Positions 1-6,839 of a stretch of 18,765 nt of DNA are shown piece by piece; positions within the stretch are counted from its first letter, which is position 1, and the number at the start of each line of letters is the position of its first letter. The position numbers and the translations under genes are program-made. The notes under the pieces were generated by a model. It saw nothing but the letters and a program-made list of their open reading frames with translations, did not search any database and was not told the DNA's origin. Source of the DNA: JASHVB01 sp049522565 (GTDB lineage: Bacteria > Pseudomonadota > Alphaproteobacteria > Acetobacterales > Acetobacteraceae); contig JBEKNT010000094.1 of assembly GCA_049522565.1 (NCBI GenBank), forward strand, positions 1 to 18,765, written 5' to 3'.

Positions 1-705
1 GATATCCACCTTACCCACAAGCGAGGAAATGTCCTGGTTGTTCTCGTCGCCCGGCTCGGTCTTGGCGATGGCGAACTGGCGCAACCGCGACGGCATCAAC
101 TTCTGGACGCGGAACTTGGAGATGTCGCCATTGAACTCATCGAGCCGCTTGATGCACCAGGGGCTCATCAGCCCGGTAAGGCGCCGGCGCGGGATGTTGT
201 AGCGATCCTCCAGCAGGGCGCCCATCTTGTCGGGGTCGAACAGGCCCAGTGGGCTCTCGAACACCGGGCTGAGCTGGTCGCCGGCCTTCAACACATAAAT
301 GGGGTGCACCTCCATCAGCGCCTTCAGCCGCTCGGCGAGCGAGGACTTGCCGCCGCCGACCGGGCCCAGCAGATACATGATCTGCTTACGCTCTTCGAGG
401 CCTTGCGCGGCGTGGCGCAGGAAGCCGACGATCCGTTCGATCGTCTCCTCCATACCGTAGAACTCGCTGAAGGCGGGATAGGCGCGGATGGTACGGTTCA
501 TGAAAATGCGGCCGAGGCGCGCATCCTTCGACGTGTCCACCATTTCCGGTTCGCCGATCGCGGCAAGCAGACGCTCGGTCGCGGTGGCGTACATCATGGG
601 GTTGTCGCGGCATGCTTCCAGATATTCGGCCAGCGACAACTCGGCTTCGCGGTGTGCCTCGAAGCTCTTGGCGTAACTGGCGAACAGATCATCGACCATT
701 GGCAT
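1..705 (-). CDS. prkA: PrkA-family serine protein kinase / AAA+ protein, N-terminal part (cut by window edge)
   Basis: The N-terminal 235 residues of a PrkA (YeaG-like) protein are visible; the family is about 640 residues, so the rest lies outside the window. The family couples an N-terminal AAA-type ATPase domain to a C-terminal kinase-like domain and is linked to stress and stationary-phase responses. The sequence shows a helical N-terminus, then a Walker A motif GPVGGGKS at about residues 114-121, followed by the typical PrkA stretch ending in SSLVGKVDI. Two in-frame ATGs are possible. The one at 717 has no Shine-Dalgarno. The one at 705 has GGAG six bases upstream, and I chose it. A third ATG at 699 is also in frame. 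In other bacteria prkA often precedes yeaH and spoVR, which would lie beyond the window edge on this strand. Family identity is firm; the in vivo substrate is not inferable. Confidence 0.93.
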   Translation of the reverse strand, partial: MPMVDDLFASYAKSFEAHREAELSLAEYLEACRDNPMMYATATERLLAAIGEPEMVDTSKDARLGRIFMNRTIRAYPAFSEFYGMEETIERIVGFLRHAAQGLEERKQIMYLLGPVGGGKSSLAERLKALMEVHPIYVLKAGDQLSPVFESPLGLFDPDKMGALLEDRYNIPRRRLTGLMSPWCIKRLDEFNGDISKFRVQKLMPSRLRQFAIAKTEPGDENNQDISSLVGKVDI

Positions 706-1066
706 CTGTCGCTCCATGGATCAGGATAAAACCATTAAGTGGCCCTGCATTCTCGGAAGATAGGCGCGAGCGTAGCGTATGCGGGTGGCGTCGCGTTATG
801 TTTTTTTCGTCGAGTCGTGCGATTCGTCGGCGGTGACCGGTCAGCGGTGTTTTACTCATCGGGAATCTCCTTGCCCGGAGGTGGCCCAGTCCGATGCAGC
901 AAGAGAGGGTGATCCAGCGTGTTCGGAATGTGGCGGATCACCAGGACGTGCAACGGTTTTGGGTTGACGCGCACGGGTTGTCGCCGAGCCGCGAATTTGG
1001 GGGATCTTCCACCGGATGGCACTTGGGGTATGCGACTGCCAACCGTCCGGCTCCCCCCAAATACTT

Positions 1067-1095
1067 TTGCCAACCCATAGATAATCAAGTATTCT
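1067..1095 (+). promoter_or_regulatory. Sigma-70-like promoter motif in gene-poor region
   Basis: TTGCCA (1067-1072, five of six matches to TTGACA) is followed by a 17-base spacer and TATTCT (1090-1095, four of six matches to TATAAT). It lies in the AT-richer pocket of the intergenic stretch. No recognisable gene follows on this strand before the sigma factor at 1809, more than 700 bases on. It could drive a non-coding RNA or be a chance match. Confidence 0.2.
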
Positions 1096-1294
1096 CCGTT
1101 TGGAGTTCTTTGCTTCGTGACCTCGATGGCGTGCCGGAGAGTAGCCAGCAATACCGGTCGGAATAGTCGGGCAGCGCAGGCGGGTCGCCATCTTGGCCCT
1201 CCGAACGGCTCGGCAGCATCCCGGCTGGACGCGCGCCTGTGGCCGCCATCCTCCAGACTACAGCGGTATTCGTTAAGATCCGGCTAACCTGGCA

Positions 1295-1338
1295 AAATCC
1301 GGGCCTGGCGTAGCAAATCGGCAACGGTGCCCGGATTT
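1295..1338 (-). terminator. Possible terminator: 10-bp inverted repeat downstream of the anti-sigma gene
   Basis: AAATCCGGGC (1295-1304) and GCCCGGATTT (1329-1338) are perfect inverted complements with a 24-base loop. On the minus strand the right-hand end of the hairpin runs into TTTT, and it lies 83 bases past the anti-sigma stop, so it could end that transcript. The loop is long and the T run short, so this is only a candidate. Confidence 0.3.
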
Positions 1339-1420
1339 ATCCTTGCGATACCAGAGTTGGCTGCCGGCCCGATTGAGATAGATCAGTCCCGGCCTGGATT
1401 CTTTGTAACGCGGCGGGCGG

Positions 1421-1666
1421 TCAGGGCGGTGCCGGCGGCTGACCGGTGCGACGCAGGCTCGCGAGCAGGCCGGCCTCGGTGGCCGGCTCCGGGGGCGGCA
1501 GGGAGCGGCCGGCCAGCAGCCGCACCGTCTGACGCATCTGTGCATAATAACGTTGGCAGGCTGGGCAGAGCAACAAATGCCAGCGCGCGCCCAGCCGCGT
1601 GCGCAGGGGCAGCGCCCGTTCCAGGTAGTCGGTCACAAGTTCACTCATGTCGCGGCAGGTCGGCAT
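1421..1666 (-). CDS. Zinc-finger (ZAS-type) anti-sigma factor
   Basis: An 81-residue protein starting MPTCRDMSEL. It has the zinc-binding anti-sigma signature H-x3-C-x2-C at H30, C34 and C37 (in WHLLLCPAC), an N-terminal C4, and the conserved VTDYLE stretch just after the start. Proteins of this zf-HC2/ZAS class bind and hold an ECF sigma factor and release it on a signal, often redox. There is no membrane segment, so it should be cytoplasmic. The reading frame extends up to a GTG at 1717, but family members begin near CRDMSELVTDYLE, and the ATG at 1666 has AGGA eight bases upstream. The partner is presumably the divergent ECF sigma factor that starts at 1809. The C-terminal tail is proline-rich and probably disordered. 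Confidence 0.85.
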   Translation of the reverse strand: MPTCRDMSELVTDYLERALPLRTRLGARWHLLLCPACQRYYAQMRQTVRLLAGRSLPPPEPATEAGLLASLRRTGQPPAPP

Positions 1667-1808
1667 GCCACTCGTCCTGTTTGAGTCTCCGGGATCATCG
1701 GCGTTCTCCGGGGCCACTTGCGTGATCCAAGCGCCGGAGTGAGACTCGGTTCCGCGGCTGGCGTTACGACGAATCCGCCAAGCTTACCAGGAAAGGCCAG
1801 CTTCCGTC
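1667..1808. promoter_or_regulatory. Divergent control region between anti-sigma and sigma genes
   Basis: The 142 bases separating the two divergent starts must hold both promoters. On the minus strand a GGAACC at 1753-1748 resembles the -35 element of ECF-type promoters and could serve autoregulation, but I see no convincing ECF -10 at the expected spacing. On the plus strand AGGAAAGG (1789-1796) lies 12 bases before the sigma ATG, a rather long Shine-Dalgarno spacing. Confidence 0.35.
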
Positions 1809-2618
1809 ATGCGCGTGGGCGGCAAGGACCATAGCGAATTCGATGATCCGGCCTTCCTCGCCAAGCTGCGGCAGGGCGACCAGCGCGCATACCAGCGGCT
1901 GATCCACCGGTTCCACGGCTCGCTGGTGGGTGTCGCCGCGGCGATCATCGGCAGCCACGCGCAGGGCGAGGAGGTTGTGCAGGACGCCTGGCTTGCCGTG
2001 CACGCCGGGATCGGCCGGTTCGAGGGGCGCTCCAGCCTCATCACCTGGGTGTTCAGCATCGTGCTGAACCGTGCCCGGACGCGCGCCAGTCGCGAGGCTC
2101 GGACGGTCGGGCTGCCGGACATGGCGGATGGCGGCGAGCCGGGGGAGCGCGCGGTGCCGCTGTCGGCCTTTCAGCCTGACGGGCACTGGGTGGAGACGCC
2201 ACGGCTCTGGGACGAGGTCAGCCCGGAACGCATCGTCGGCGGACGTCAACTTTGGGATTACGTGCTACAGGCGATCGAGCGGCTGCCGGCGGCGCAGCGC
2301 GCCGTGCTGATCCTGCGCGACATAGAGCAACGCGAGGCCGAGGAGGCGTGCGCGTTGCTGAACATCAGCGCGGAAAACCAGCGCGTGCTGCTGCATCGGG
2401 CGCGCGGCCGGATTCGCGCAACGATTGATTCGCTGGTTGGCGCCGCACCGGTTGTGGCGGCTCGCGCCACGCCGGGCCGGCGTGGTGGGCGGGCGACCGG
2501 CGCGGTGGGGCGGTGCATCGTCGCGGCGTTTCGGCGGCTGGCCTGGCCGAAGCGCGGCGTGCGCCACGCACCGTACAGGCCAGTGGACACCGAACAGCGC
2601 ATGATGGCGAATGCGTGA
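1809..2618 (+). CDS. ECF-type (extracytoplasmic function) RNA polymerase sigma factor
   Basis: A 269-residue sigma-70-family protein of the ECF type. Region 2 spans about residues 25-95 (GEEVVQDAWLAVHAGIGRF, then RSSLITWVFSIVLNRART). Region 4 spans about 148-205, with LPAAQRAVLILRDIEQ and the DNA-recognition helix NISAENQRVLLHRARGRIR. Regions 1.1 and 3 are absent, as usual for ECF factors. It would direct core RNA polymerase to a small regulon, held in check by the divergent zinc-finger anti-sigma factor. After region 4 the protein runs on for about 60 Arg/Ala/Gly-rich residues, longer than the usual ECF end. In many relatives the anti-sigma gene follows on the same strand, so the divergent layout here is less common. 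The family call is firm; regulon and signal are unknown. Confidence 0.92.
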   Translation: MRVGGKDHSEFDDPAFLAKLRQGDQRAYQRLIHRFHGSLVGVAAAIIGSHAQGEEVVQDAWLAVHAGIGRFEGRSSLITWVFSIVLNRARTRASREARTVGLPDMADGGEPGERAVPLSAFQPDGHWVETPRLWDEVSPERIVGGRQLWDYVLQAIERLPAAQRAVLILRDIEQREAEEACALLNISAENQRVLLHRARGRIRATIDSLVGAAPVVAARATPGRRGGRATGAVGRCIVAAFRRLAWPKRGVRHAPYRPVDTEQRMMANA

Positions 2619-2664
2619 TATAGCTGCGAACCGCTGGGTAGTGGAAAGATCAAGGGGAAACGAC

Positions 2665-2859
2665 ATGGCGACGAAGAGGGACAAGCCGGCGGTAGCGTCG
2701 GTAAGCAAGGCGGTAGCGAGTCGGGGAACGCCGCGGGCCGTCGCGCAGCCTGCGGCGGTGGCGACGCAGGCAGCCGGCGGCTCCCAGCGGCTGCTGCGAG
2801 AGGCCGCGTGGAGCCGGATGTTCGGTCGCGCCGACACGAAGAACCCGTTCGCGCGCTAG
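2665..2859 (+). CDS. Small basic hypothetical protein
   Basis: A 64-residue protein beginning MATKRDKPAV and ending DTKNPFAR. The ATG at 2665 has an AGGGG-type Shine-Dalgarno eight bases upstream. An upstream in-frame ATG at 2611 would overlap the sigma gene and has no such site. The N-terminal half is a low-complexity Ala/Val/Lys/Arg stretch. The C-terminal third (RLLREAAWSRMFGRAD) could form one amphipathic helix. There is no signal peptide or membrane segment. It lies 46 bases after the sigma stop on the same strand, so it may share the transcript. I do not recognise a family. Confidence 0.55.
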   Translation: MATKRDKPAVASVSKAVASRGTPRAVAQPAAVATQAAGGSQRLLREAAWSRMFGRADTKNPFAR

Positions 2860-3272
2860 CGGGCTGATCCTGGCGGTTCGGCCGGCGGCCAGCGCCGCCA
2901 TGGCGAGCGAAGCGAAGCACTCTCTCCGAGACCTCGCACCAACGACGTGGGAGAGAGTGCGTCGTGTCGCACGCAATGACGCCGAACAGGCGGGCACCAA
3001 TCGACGGCGTCGGAACAGAAGCGGCGGCGGCGCGACACGATCATGCGGGTAATCGCGGCATGTGCTGCGCTTTTCCGCCCTGCAATCGGGGTTGATCGAC
3101 GGGCCCGAGTGGCCTGAGCCGCCGGGCGGCAAAGCGCCGCGCATTCCGCCGGCGCAGACCGGTTGCTCCACCGCGCCCCTTCCGTAAGCCGGCCACGATG
3201 CATCTCCCGCCGCCGGGCTGGAGCCGCGGCCGGCGTTGGACTACCACCGTTCCGTACATGAGGGAGACGACG
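2860..3272. other. Intergenic stretch carrying a long palindrome
   Basis: About 410 bases between the small basic protein and the crotonase gene. Apart from the long imperfect palindrome at 2896-2981 (listed separately), I see only short shadow ORFs. The crotonase reading frame is open upstream to 3198, but the well-placed Shine-Dalgarno before 3273 argues against an earlier start. Confidence 0.5.
2896..2981. repeat. Extragenic palindrome, 32-nt arms (CGTCATTGCGAGCG-type family)
   Basis: The left arm at 2896-2927 and the right arm at 2950-2981 pair over 32 positions with 26 matches and no gap, around a 22-base loop. The innermost 11 bases (GCACTCTCTCC against its complement) are perfect. The outer edges, CGCCATGGCGAGCGAAGCGA and GCAATGACG read inwards, resemble the widespread extragenic palindrome of the form CGTCATTGCGAGCG...CGCAATGACG seen in many alphaproteobacteria. 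It follows the small basic protein gene by 36 bases and might also act as a transcription terminator. Confidence 0.75.
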
Positions 3273-4058
3273 ATGGCGGACTTGCTCGAGACGATCGAGG
3301 ACGGCGTGGCGATCCTGACGTTGAACCGGCCCGACCGGCTGAATGCGTTCTCGCCCGACATGCTGTCCGGCCTGCGCGAGGCACTACCGCGGCTTGCCTC
3401 CGACGAATCGGTTGGGGCGATCGTCATCACCGGCAGCGGACGCGGCTTCACCGCCGGCGGCGACGTGAAGACCATGGCGGCGCGCGCGCAGGGACAGAGC
3501 TTCGAGCAACGGCTGGAAGGCTACCGGTCGATGCATCAGATCCCGCTGATGATGCGGTCGCTGCCGAAGGTGATCATCGGCATGGTCAACGGCCCCGCGG
3601 TCGGCGCCGGCCTGGGCCTGGCGCTGGCGTGCGACCTGCGGATCGCCGGGCGGTCGGCGCGCTTTGCCACCGGCTTCGCCAATGTCGGCTACTCTGGCGA
3701 TTTCGGTGGCTCGTGGTTGCTGACTCGGCTGGTCGGCACGGCGAAGGCGCGCGAGCTGTATTTTCTCAACGAGATGCTGGACGCGGAGCAAGCGGCGGCA
3801 CTGGGCATGGTCAATCGCGTGGTGGACGACACGGCGCTGCGCGACGAAACGCTGACGCTGGCCCGCCGCATTGCGGACGGGCCGCGCGTCGCGCTGGGCT
3901 ACATGAAGCGCAACCTGCACGCAGCGGAAACCGAGCCATTCGGTGTGGTGCTGGAGATGGAGGGCATCCACCAGACCCGCGTCGGCCAGACCGAGGACCA
4001 TCGCGAAGCGGTCGCCGCGTTCGCGGAGAAGCGCAAGCCGCGGTTTCGGGGGAGGTAG
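3273..4058 (+). CDS. Enoyl-CoA hydratase/isomerase (crotonase) family protein
   Basis: A 261-residue protein with the full crotonase fold. The first oxyanion-hole segment is GFTAGGDVK (about 58-66); the second is NGPAVGAGLGLALACD (about 106-121). The ATG at 3273 has AGGGAG six bases upstream. Aligned to classical hydratases, both catalytic glutamates are missing. The position equal to Glu144 of rat enoyl-CoA hydratase is Gly115, and that of Glu164 is Phe135. An aspartate is present at 143 (SGDFGG), where isomerase-type members such as PaaG carry their catalytic Asp. An acyl-CoA double-bond isomerase or related role is therefore more likely than hydration. It is convergent with rsmD (35 bases between the stops) and has no pathway partners beside it, so the substrate is unknown. 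Confidence 0.9.
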   Translation: MADLLETIEDGVAILTLNRPDRLNAFSPDMLSGLREALPRLASDESVGAIVITGSGRGFTAGGDVKTMAARAQGQSFEQRLEGYRSMHQIPLMMRSLPKVIIGMVNGPAVGAGLGLALACDLRIAGRSARFATGFANVGYSGDFGGSWLLTRLVGTAKARELYFLNEMLDAEQAAALGMVNRVVDDTALRDETLTLARRIADGPRVALGYMKRNLHAAETEPFGVVLEMEGIHQTRVGQTEDHREAVAAFAEKRKPRFRGR

Positions 4059-4093
4059 AACCGTCTTCCGCATTGGGCGTAGGAGAGGTTGAT

Positions 4094-4636
4094 TCAGCGC
4101 CAGACCCGCAGCCGCGCCGCACCGTGCGTGCGCTCGGCCAGCAGCTCCCCCAGCTCCGGCATCGCCTCGTCGCGGCCGGTCTCCACCACCACCAATGCCC
4201 CAGGCGCGATCCACCCCGCCGTCCGCAGCCGGTCCATCGCGCGCGGCACCAGCTCGTGGCCATACGGCGGGTCGAGAAACACCAGCCCGCAGGGCTTGCC
4301 CGCCGGCGCCCGCAGCACATCGACCCCTAGCACCAAGGCGCGGTCCTCCGCGCGGCACGCCGCGACATTGCCGCGCAACGCCGCCAACGCCGCCCGATCC
4401 TGCTCCATGAACGTGGCGTGCGCCGCACCACGCGATAGTGCTTCCAGCCCGAACGCGCCGGTGCCGGCAAACGCGTCCAGCACGCGGGCGCCTTCCACCA
4501 CGTCGCGGCCACCCCAGGGCGCGTGCAGCAGCATGTCGAACAACGCCTGCCGCACCCGGTCGGCGGTCGGTCGCGTAGCCTGTCCGGCCGGAGCAATCAG
4601 CGCCCGGCCGCGCCAGACGCCGGCGACGATGCGCAT
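4094..4636 (-). CDS. rsmD: 16S rRNA (guanine(966)-N(2))-methyltransferase RsmD
   Basis: A 180-residue methyltransferase that in the family methylates G966 of 16S rRNA on the 30S subunit, using S-adenosylmethionine. Visible motifs are RIVAGVWRGR at the N-terminus, RPTADRVRQALFDML (22-36), the SAM-binding DAFAGTGAFG (54-63), an acidic position in MEQD (77-80) and the catalytic DPPY (122-125). Length matches the family. Its ATG shares one base with the stop of the upstream pseudouridine synthase (TGATG), which implies translational coupling. It is the last gene of a three-gene minus-strand operon. Confidence 0.95.
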   Translation of the reverse strand: MRIVAGVWRGRALIAPAGQATRPTADRVRQALFDMLLHAPWGGRDVVEGARVLDAFAGTGAFGLEALSRGAAHATFMEQDRAALAALRGNVAACRAEDRALVLGVDVLRAPAGKPCGLVFLDPPYGHELVPRAMDRLRTAGWIAPGALVVVETGRDEAMPELGELLAERTHGAARLRVWR

Positions 4637-5421
4637 CAGGCCTCCCGCGGCACCCGGTCGCGCGGCGCCCGCGCCGGCACATCCTCGCGCGGCACCTGGT
4701 CACGCACCACTCGCGCCGGCACTTCCTCGACCGCACCGCGCGGCAGGGTGCCGAGCTGGAACGGGCCATAGGCGATGCGAATCAGCCGCGTCACGGGCAG
4801 CCCGAGAAACTGCATCACCCGCCGCACCTCGCGATTGCGCCCCTCGCGCAGCGCGACGGTCACCCAGGCGTTGTCGCCCTTTACCGCGTCCAGCCCGGCC
4901 TCGATCGGGCCATAGCGCACGCCCTCCACCGTGACCCCGCGCGCCAGGGCAGCGAGCCGGCCTGCGTCGGGACGGCCGTGCACGCGCACACGGTAACGGC
5001 GGATCCAGCCGGTGGCAGGCAGCTCCAGCTTGCGGGCGAGCGCACCGTCATTGGTCAGCAGCAGCAGCCCCTCGCTGGTCAGATCCAGCCGGCCGACGCT
5101 GACGACGCGGGGCAGGCCGGGCGGCAGCTTGTCGAATACCGTCGGCCGTCCCTCCGGATCGCGATGGGTCGTCACCAGCCCGTCCGGTTTGTGGTAACGC
5201 CACAGGCGGGTGCGTTCCGGCGTCTCCACCACGGTGCCGTTCACCAGCACGATGTCGTTCGGAGTCACAAAAGTGGCTGGGTGCGTCACCGGCGCGTTGT
5301 TCAGGCGCACGCGGCCCTCGGCCACCAACTTCTCGGCGTCGCGCCGGCTCGCGACGCCGGCCCGGGCCAGCCACTTGGCGATGCGTTCGCCGCGCGCCTC
5401 GTCGTTGACCGGGTCGCTCAT
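4636..5421 (-). CDS. rluB: RluB/RsuA-type ribosomal large-subunit pseudouridine synthase
   Basis: A 261-residue enzyme that isomerises a uridine in rRNA. An S4 RNA-binding domain comes first (ERIAKWLARAGVASRRDAEK, about 12-31, continuing to about 60). The RsuA/RluB/E/F catalytic domain follows with GRLDLTSEGLLLLTNDG (110-126), where Asp113 is the catalytic residue, and EGRNREVRRVMQFLG (about 193-207). I chose the ATG at 5421 because it overlaps the upstream stop as ATGA; the frame is open further up, into the neighbouring gene. The C-terminal tail (about 234-261) holds two near-copies of VPARxxRDxVPRE, probably flexible and RNA-contacting. Separating RluB from RluE/RluF needs alignment, but the neighbouring rsmD favours RluB. 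The specific site (U2605 in E. coli) is inferred from the family. Confidence 0.9.
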   Translation of the reverse strand: MSDPVNDEARGERIAKWLARAGVASRRDAEKLVAEGRVRLNNAPVTHPATFVTPNDIVLVNGTVVETPERTRLWRYHKPDGLVTTHRDPEGRPTVFDKLPPGLPRVVSVGRLDLTSEGLLLLTNDGALARKLELPATGWIRRYRVRVHGRPDAGRLAALARGVTVEGVRYGPIEAGLDAVKGDNAWVTVALREGRNREVRRVMQFLGLPVTRLIRIAYGPFQLGTLPRGAVEEVPARVVRDQVPREDVPARAPRDRVPREA

Positions 5422-6131
5422 CCGCACGCGGCGATCAGGGCGTCGAAGATACGGCGGTCGCCCGGGTCGATGCCGAATTCCGGGTGCCACTGGACGCCGA
5501 GGCAGAACCGGTAGCGCGGATCTTCCACACCCTCGATCACCGAGTCCGCGGCGACAGCGTTCACCACGGCAAATCGCCCCGGATCGCGCACCGCCTGGTG
5601 GTGCGATGAGTTCACCTGCATCTGCGTGGCACCGACGATCCGGTGCAGCAGCGTGCCCGGCATCACCGCCACACCATGCCCCGCTTCGTGGCGCGGCGTC
5701 CGCTGCTCATGCTCCAGCGCGTCTGGGATGGCGTCGGGAATGTGCTGGATCAGCGAGCCGCCGAGCACCACGGCCAGCAACTGCTCCCCACCGCAAATGC
5801 CCAGCACCGGCAGGTTGCGCGCCAAGGCGCCTTCGGTCAGCGCTTGCTCGGCTGCCGTGCGGCCTTGCTTGAGCGTCACCGTCGCGTGGCGGTCGGTCGC
5901 GCCATACAGCGCCGGATCCACGTCGAAAGCACCGCCGGTCACTATCAGAGCGTCGATGCGGTCGAGGTAGTCTGGCGCCAGGTCCGGGTCATGCGGCAAG
6001 GCGATGGGCAGGCCGCCGGCTGCGACGACCGCTTCGGCGTAGTTCTGCCGCATCGCATACCAGGGGTACTTCGAGTAACCGCCCGATTGCTCGGAATCCA
6101 GGGTCACGCCGATGACGGGTCGCCTGCGCAT
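5418..6131 (-). CDS. Class I glutamine amidotransferase-like hydrolase (peptidase C26, PuuD-like)
   Basis: A 237-residue protein of the gamma-glutamyl-gamma-aminobutyrate hydrolase family, which cleaves gamma-glutamyl amide bonds in polyamine breakdown and related pathways. The nucleophile Cys113 lies in the elbow GICGGEQLL; the partner pair is His216 and Glu218 in GVQWHPE. VNSSHHQAV (173-181) is the usual family stretch before it. The elbow is slightly unusual: most family members read GICRGxQ, with Arg after the cysteine, and here it is GICGGEQ. The gene overlaps the rluB start by four bases (ATGA) and is first in the operon with rluB and rsmD. That pairing with rRNA-modification genes is functionally odd. 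No other polyamine gene is in view, so the true substrate is open. Confidence 0.9.
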   Translation of the reverse strand: MRRRPVIGVTLDSEQSGGYSKYPWYAMRQNYAEAVVAAGGLPIALPHDPDLAPDYLDRIDALIVTGGAFDVDPALYGATDRHATVTLKQGRTAAEQALTEGALARNLPVLGICGGEQLLAVVLGGSLIQHIPDAIPDALEHEQRTPRHEAGHGVAVMPGTLLHRIVGATQMQVNSSHHQAVRDPGRFAVVNAVAADSVIEGVEDPRYRFCLGVQWHPEFGIDPGDRRIFDALIAACG

Positions 6132-6217
6132 GCGGTGTTGCTAGACCGCGCGGGTGTGGCGGGGCAAGAAGCAGTGCATGTTGGCAGTGTGTCCTTTTCT
6201 CTCGCCCTCCACGCGTG

Positions 6218-6297
6218 ATGGCCGGCGAGGCCGACTACCCGTTACTTTCCTTGGCCGGATAAAGGAAAGTCGTGGGTGGCCGACCTTCGCCGGCCAT
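6218..6297. repeat. Extragenic palindrome, about 35-nt arms (ATGGCCGGCGA-type)
   Basis: The left arm (6218-6252) and right arm (6262-6297) are imperfect inverted complements around a nine-base loop. The outer 11 bases (ATGGCCGGCGA) and inner nine bases (ACTTTCCTT) pair perfectly, with a few mismatches and one single-base gap between. It sits between two divergent genes, so it cannot be a terminator for either. Palindromes of the style ATGGCCGG...CCGGCCAT are common between genes in alphaproteobacteria, so a repeat-family copy is likely. Confidence 0.75.
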
Positions 6298-6341
6298 GAC
6301 ACCTGAAGAGCGGGGAAGGGTCGGGCGTCCGGACGATCATC

Positions 6342-6782
6342 ATGTCCGCCATGGACATCGCGTTGGAAGAGGCCCGCGCCGCAGCGGCACGGGGGGAAAT
6401 ACCGGTCGGCGCGGTGGTGCTGGGGCCGGACGGAACGGTGCTGGCCCGCGCCGGCAACGCGGTAGAGGCGCAATCCGACGCCTCGGCGCATGCCGAACTG
6501 CTGGCCCTGCGTGCGGCGGCGGCGATCCGCGGCGAATCGCGCTTGCCCGACTGCGACTTGGTGGTGACACTGGAACCCTGTCCGATGTGCGCCCAGGCGA
6601 TCAGCCTGTTCCGCATCCGTCGGCTGGTGTTCGGCGCCTACGACCCCAAGGGCGGCGGGGTAGAGCATGGCGCGCGGGTGTTCGATGCGCCGTCCTGCCA
6701 CCATCGACCGGAAATCGTCGGCGGTGTGCGTGAAGGCGAGGCCGGCGGGCTGCTACGCAGTTTTTTCGCCGGGAAGCGGTAG
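6342..6782 (+). CDS. tadA: tRNA(Arg) adenosine(34) deaminase TadA
   Basis: A 146-residue zinc deaminase that converts adenosine to inosine at wobble position 34 of tRNA-Arg(ACG), needed to read CGN codons. The zinc site is complete: His50 and the proton-shuttling Glu52 in AHAE, and Cys80 and Cys83 in EPCPMC. PVGAVV (21-26) and the VFGAYDPKGGG loop are typical. The C-terminus ends LLRSFFAGKR, as in other TadA proteins. An in-frame ATG at 6351 is an alternative start; neither has a strong Shine-Dalgarno. It is divergent from the hydrolase/rluB/rsmD operon, an arrangement seen in other alphaproteobacteria. Confidence 0.95.
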   Translation: MSAMDIALEEARAAAARGEIPVGAVVLGPDGTVLARAGNAVEAQSDASAHAELLALRAAAAIRGESRLPDCDLVVTLEPCPMCAQAISLFRIRRLVFGAYDPKGGGVEHGARVFDAPSCHHRPEIVGGVREGEAGGLLRSFFAGKR

Positions 6783-6839
6783 CGGCGGACCCGAGGGAAC
6801 GGGGCCGGCGTCCAGCCATTGTGGGGCGCAGGAGACTGG

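Larger units (their letters stand above)
718..1420. other. Gene-poor intergenic stretch
   Basis: About 700 bases between the prkA start and the anti-sigma stop. Short ORFs exist on both strands (for example minus-strand 852-1151 and 856-1191), but they overlap one another, have irregular composition and resemble no family I know. The middle (about 1020-1120) is clearly less GC-rich than the surroundings. The right end carries a perfect 10-bp inverted repeat (1295-1338), listed separately. A minus-strand ORF at 852-1151 (99 codons) is the best candidate if anything here is coding, but I would not call it. Confidence 0.4.

Noticed and set aside
304..729. 141-codon plus ORF antisense to prkA
   Set aside because: The minus frame reads a clear PrkA protein with Walker A; the plus ORF is a shadow.
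852..1191. Two overlapping minus-strand ORFs of 99 and 111 codons in the gene-poor stretch
   Set aside because: They overlap in different frames with irregular codon use and no recognisable family or ribosome binding site; too weak to call.
3384..4769. 461-codon minus ORF spanning the crotonase gene and rsmD
   Set aside because: It crosses two clearly identified genes in other frames and has no domain of its own.
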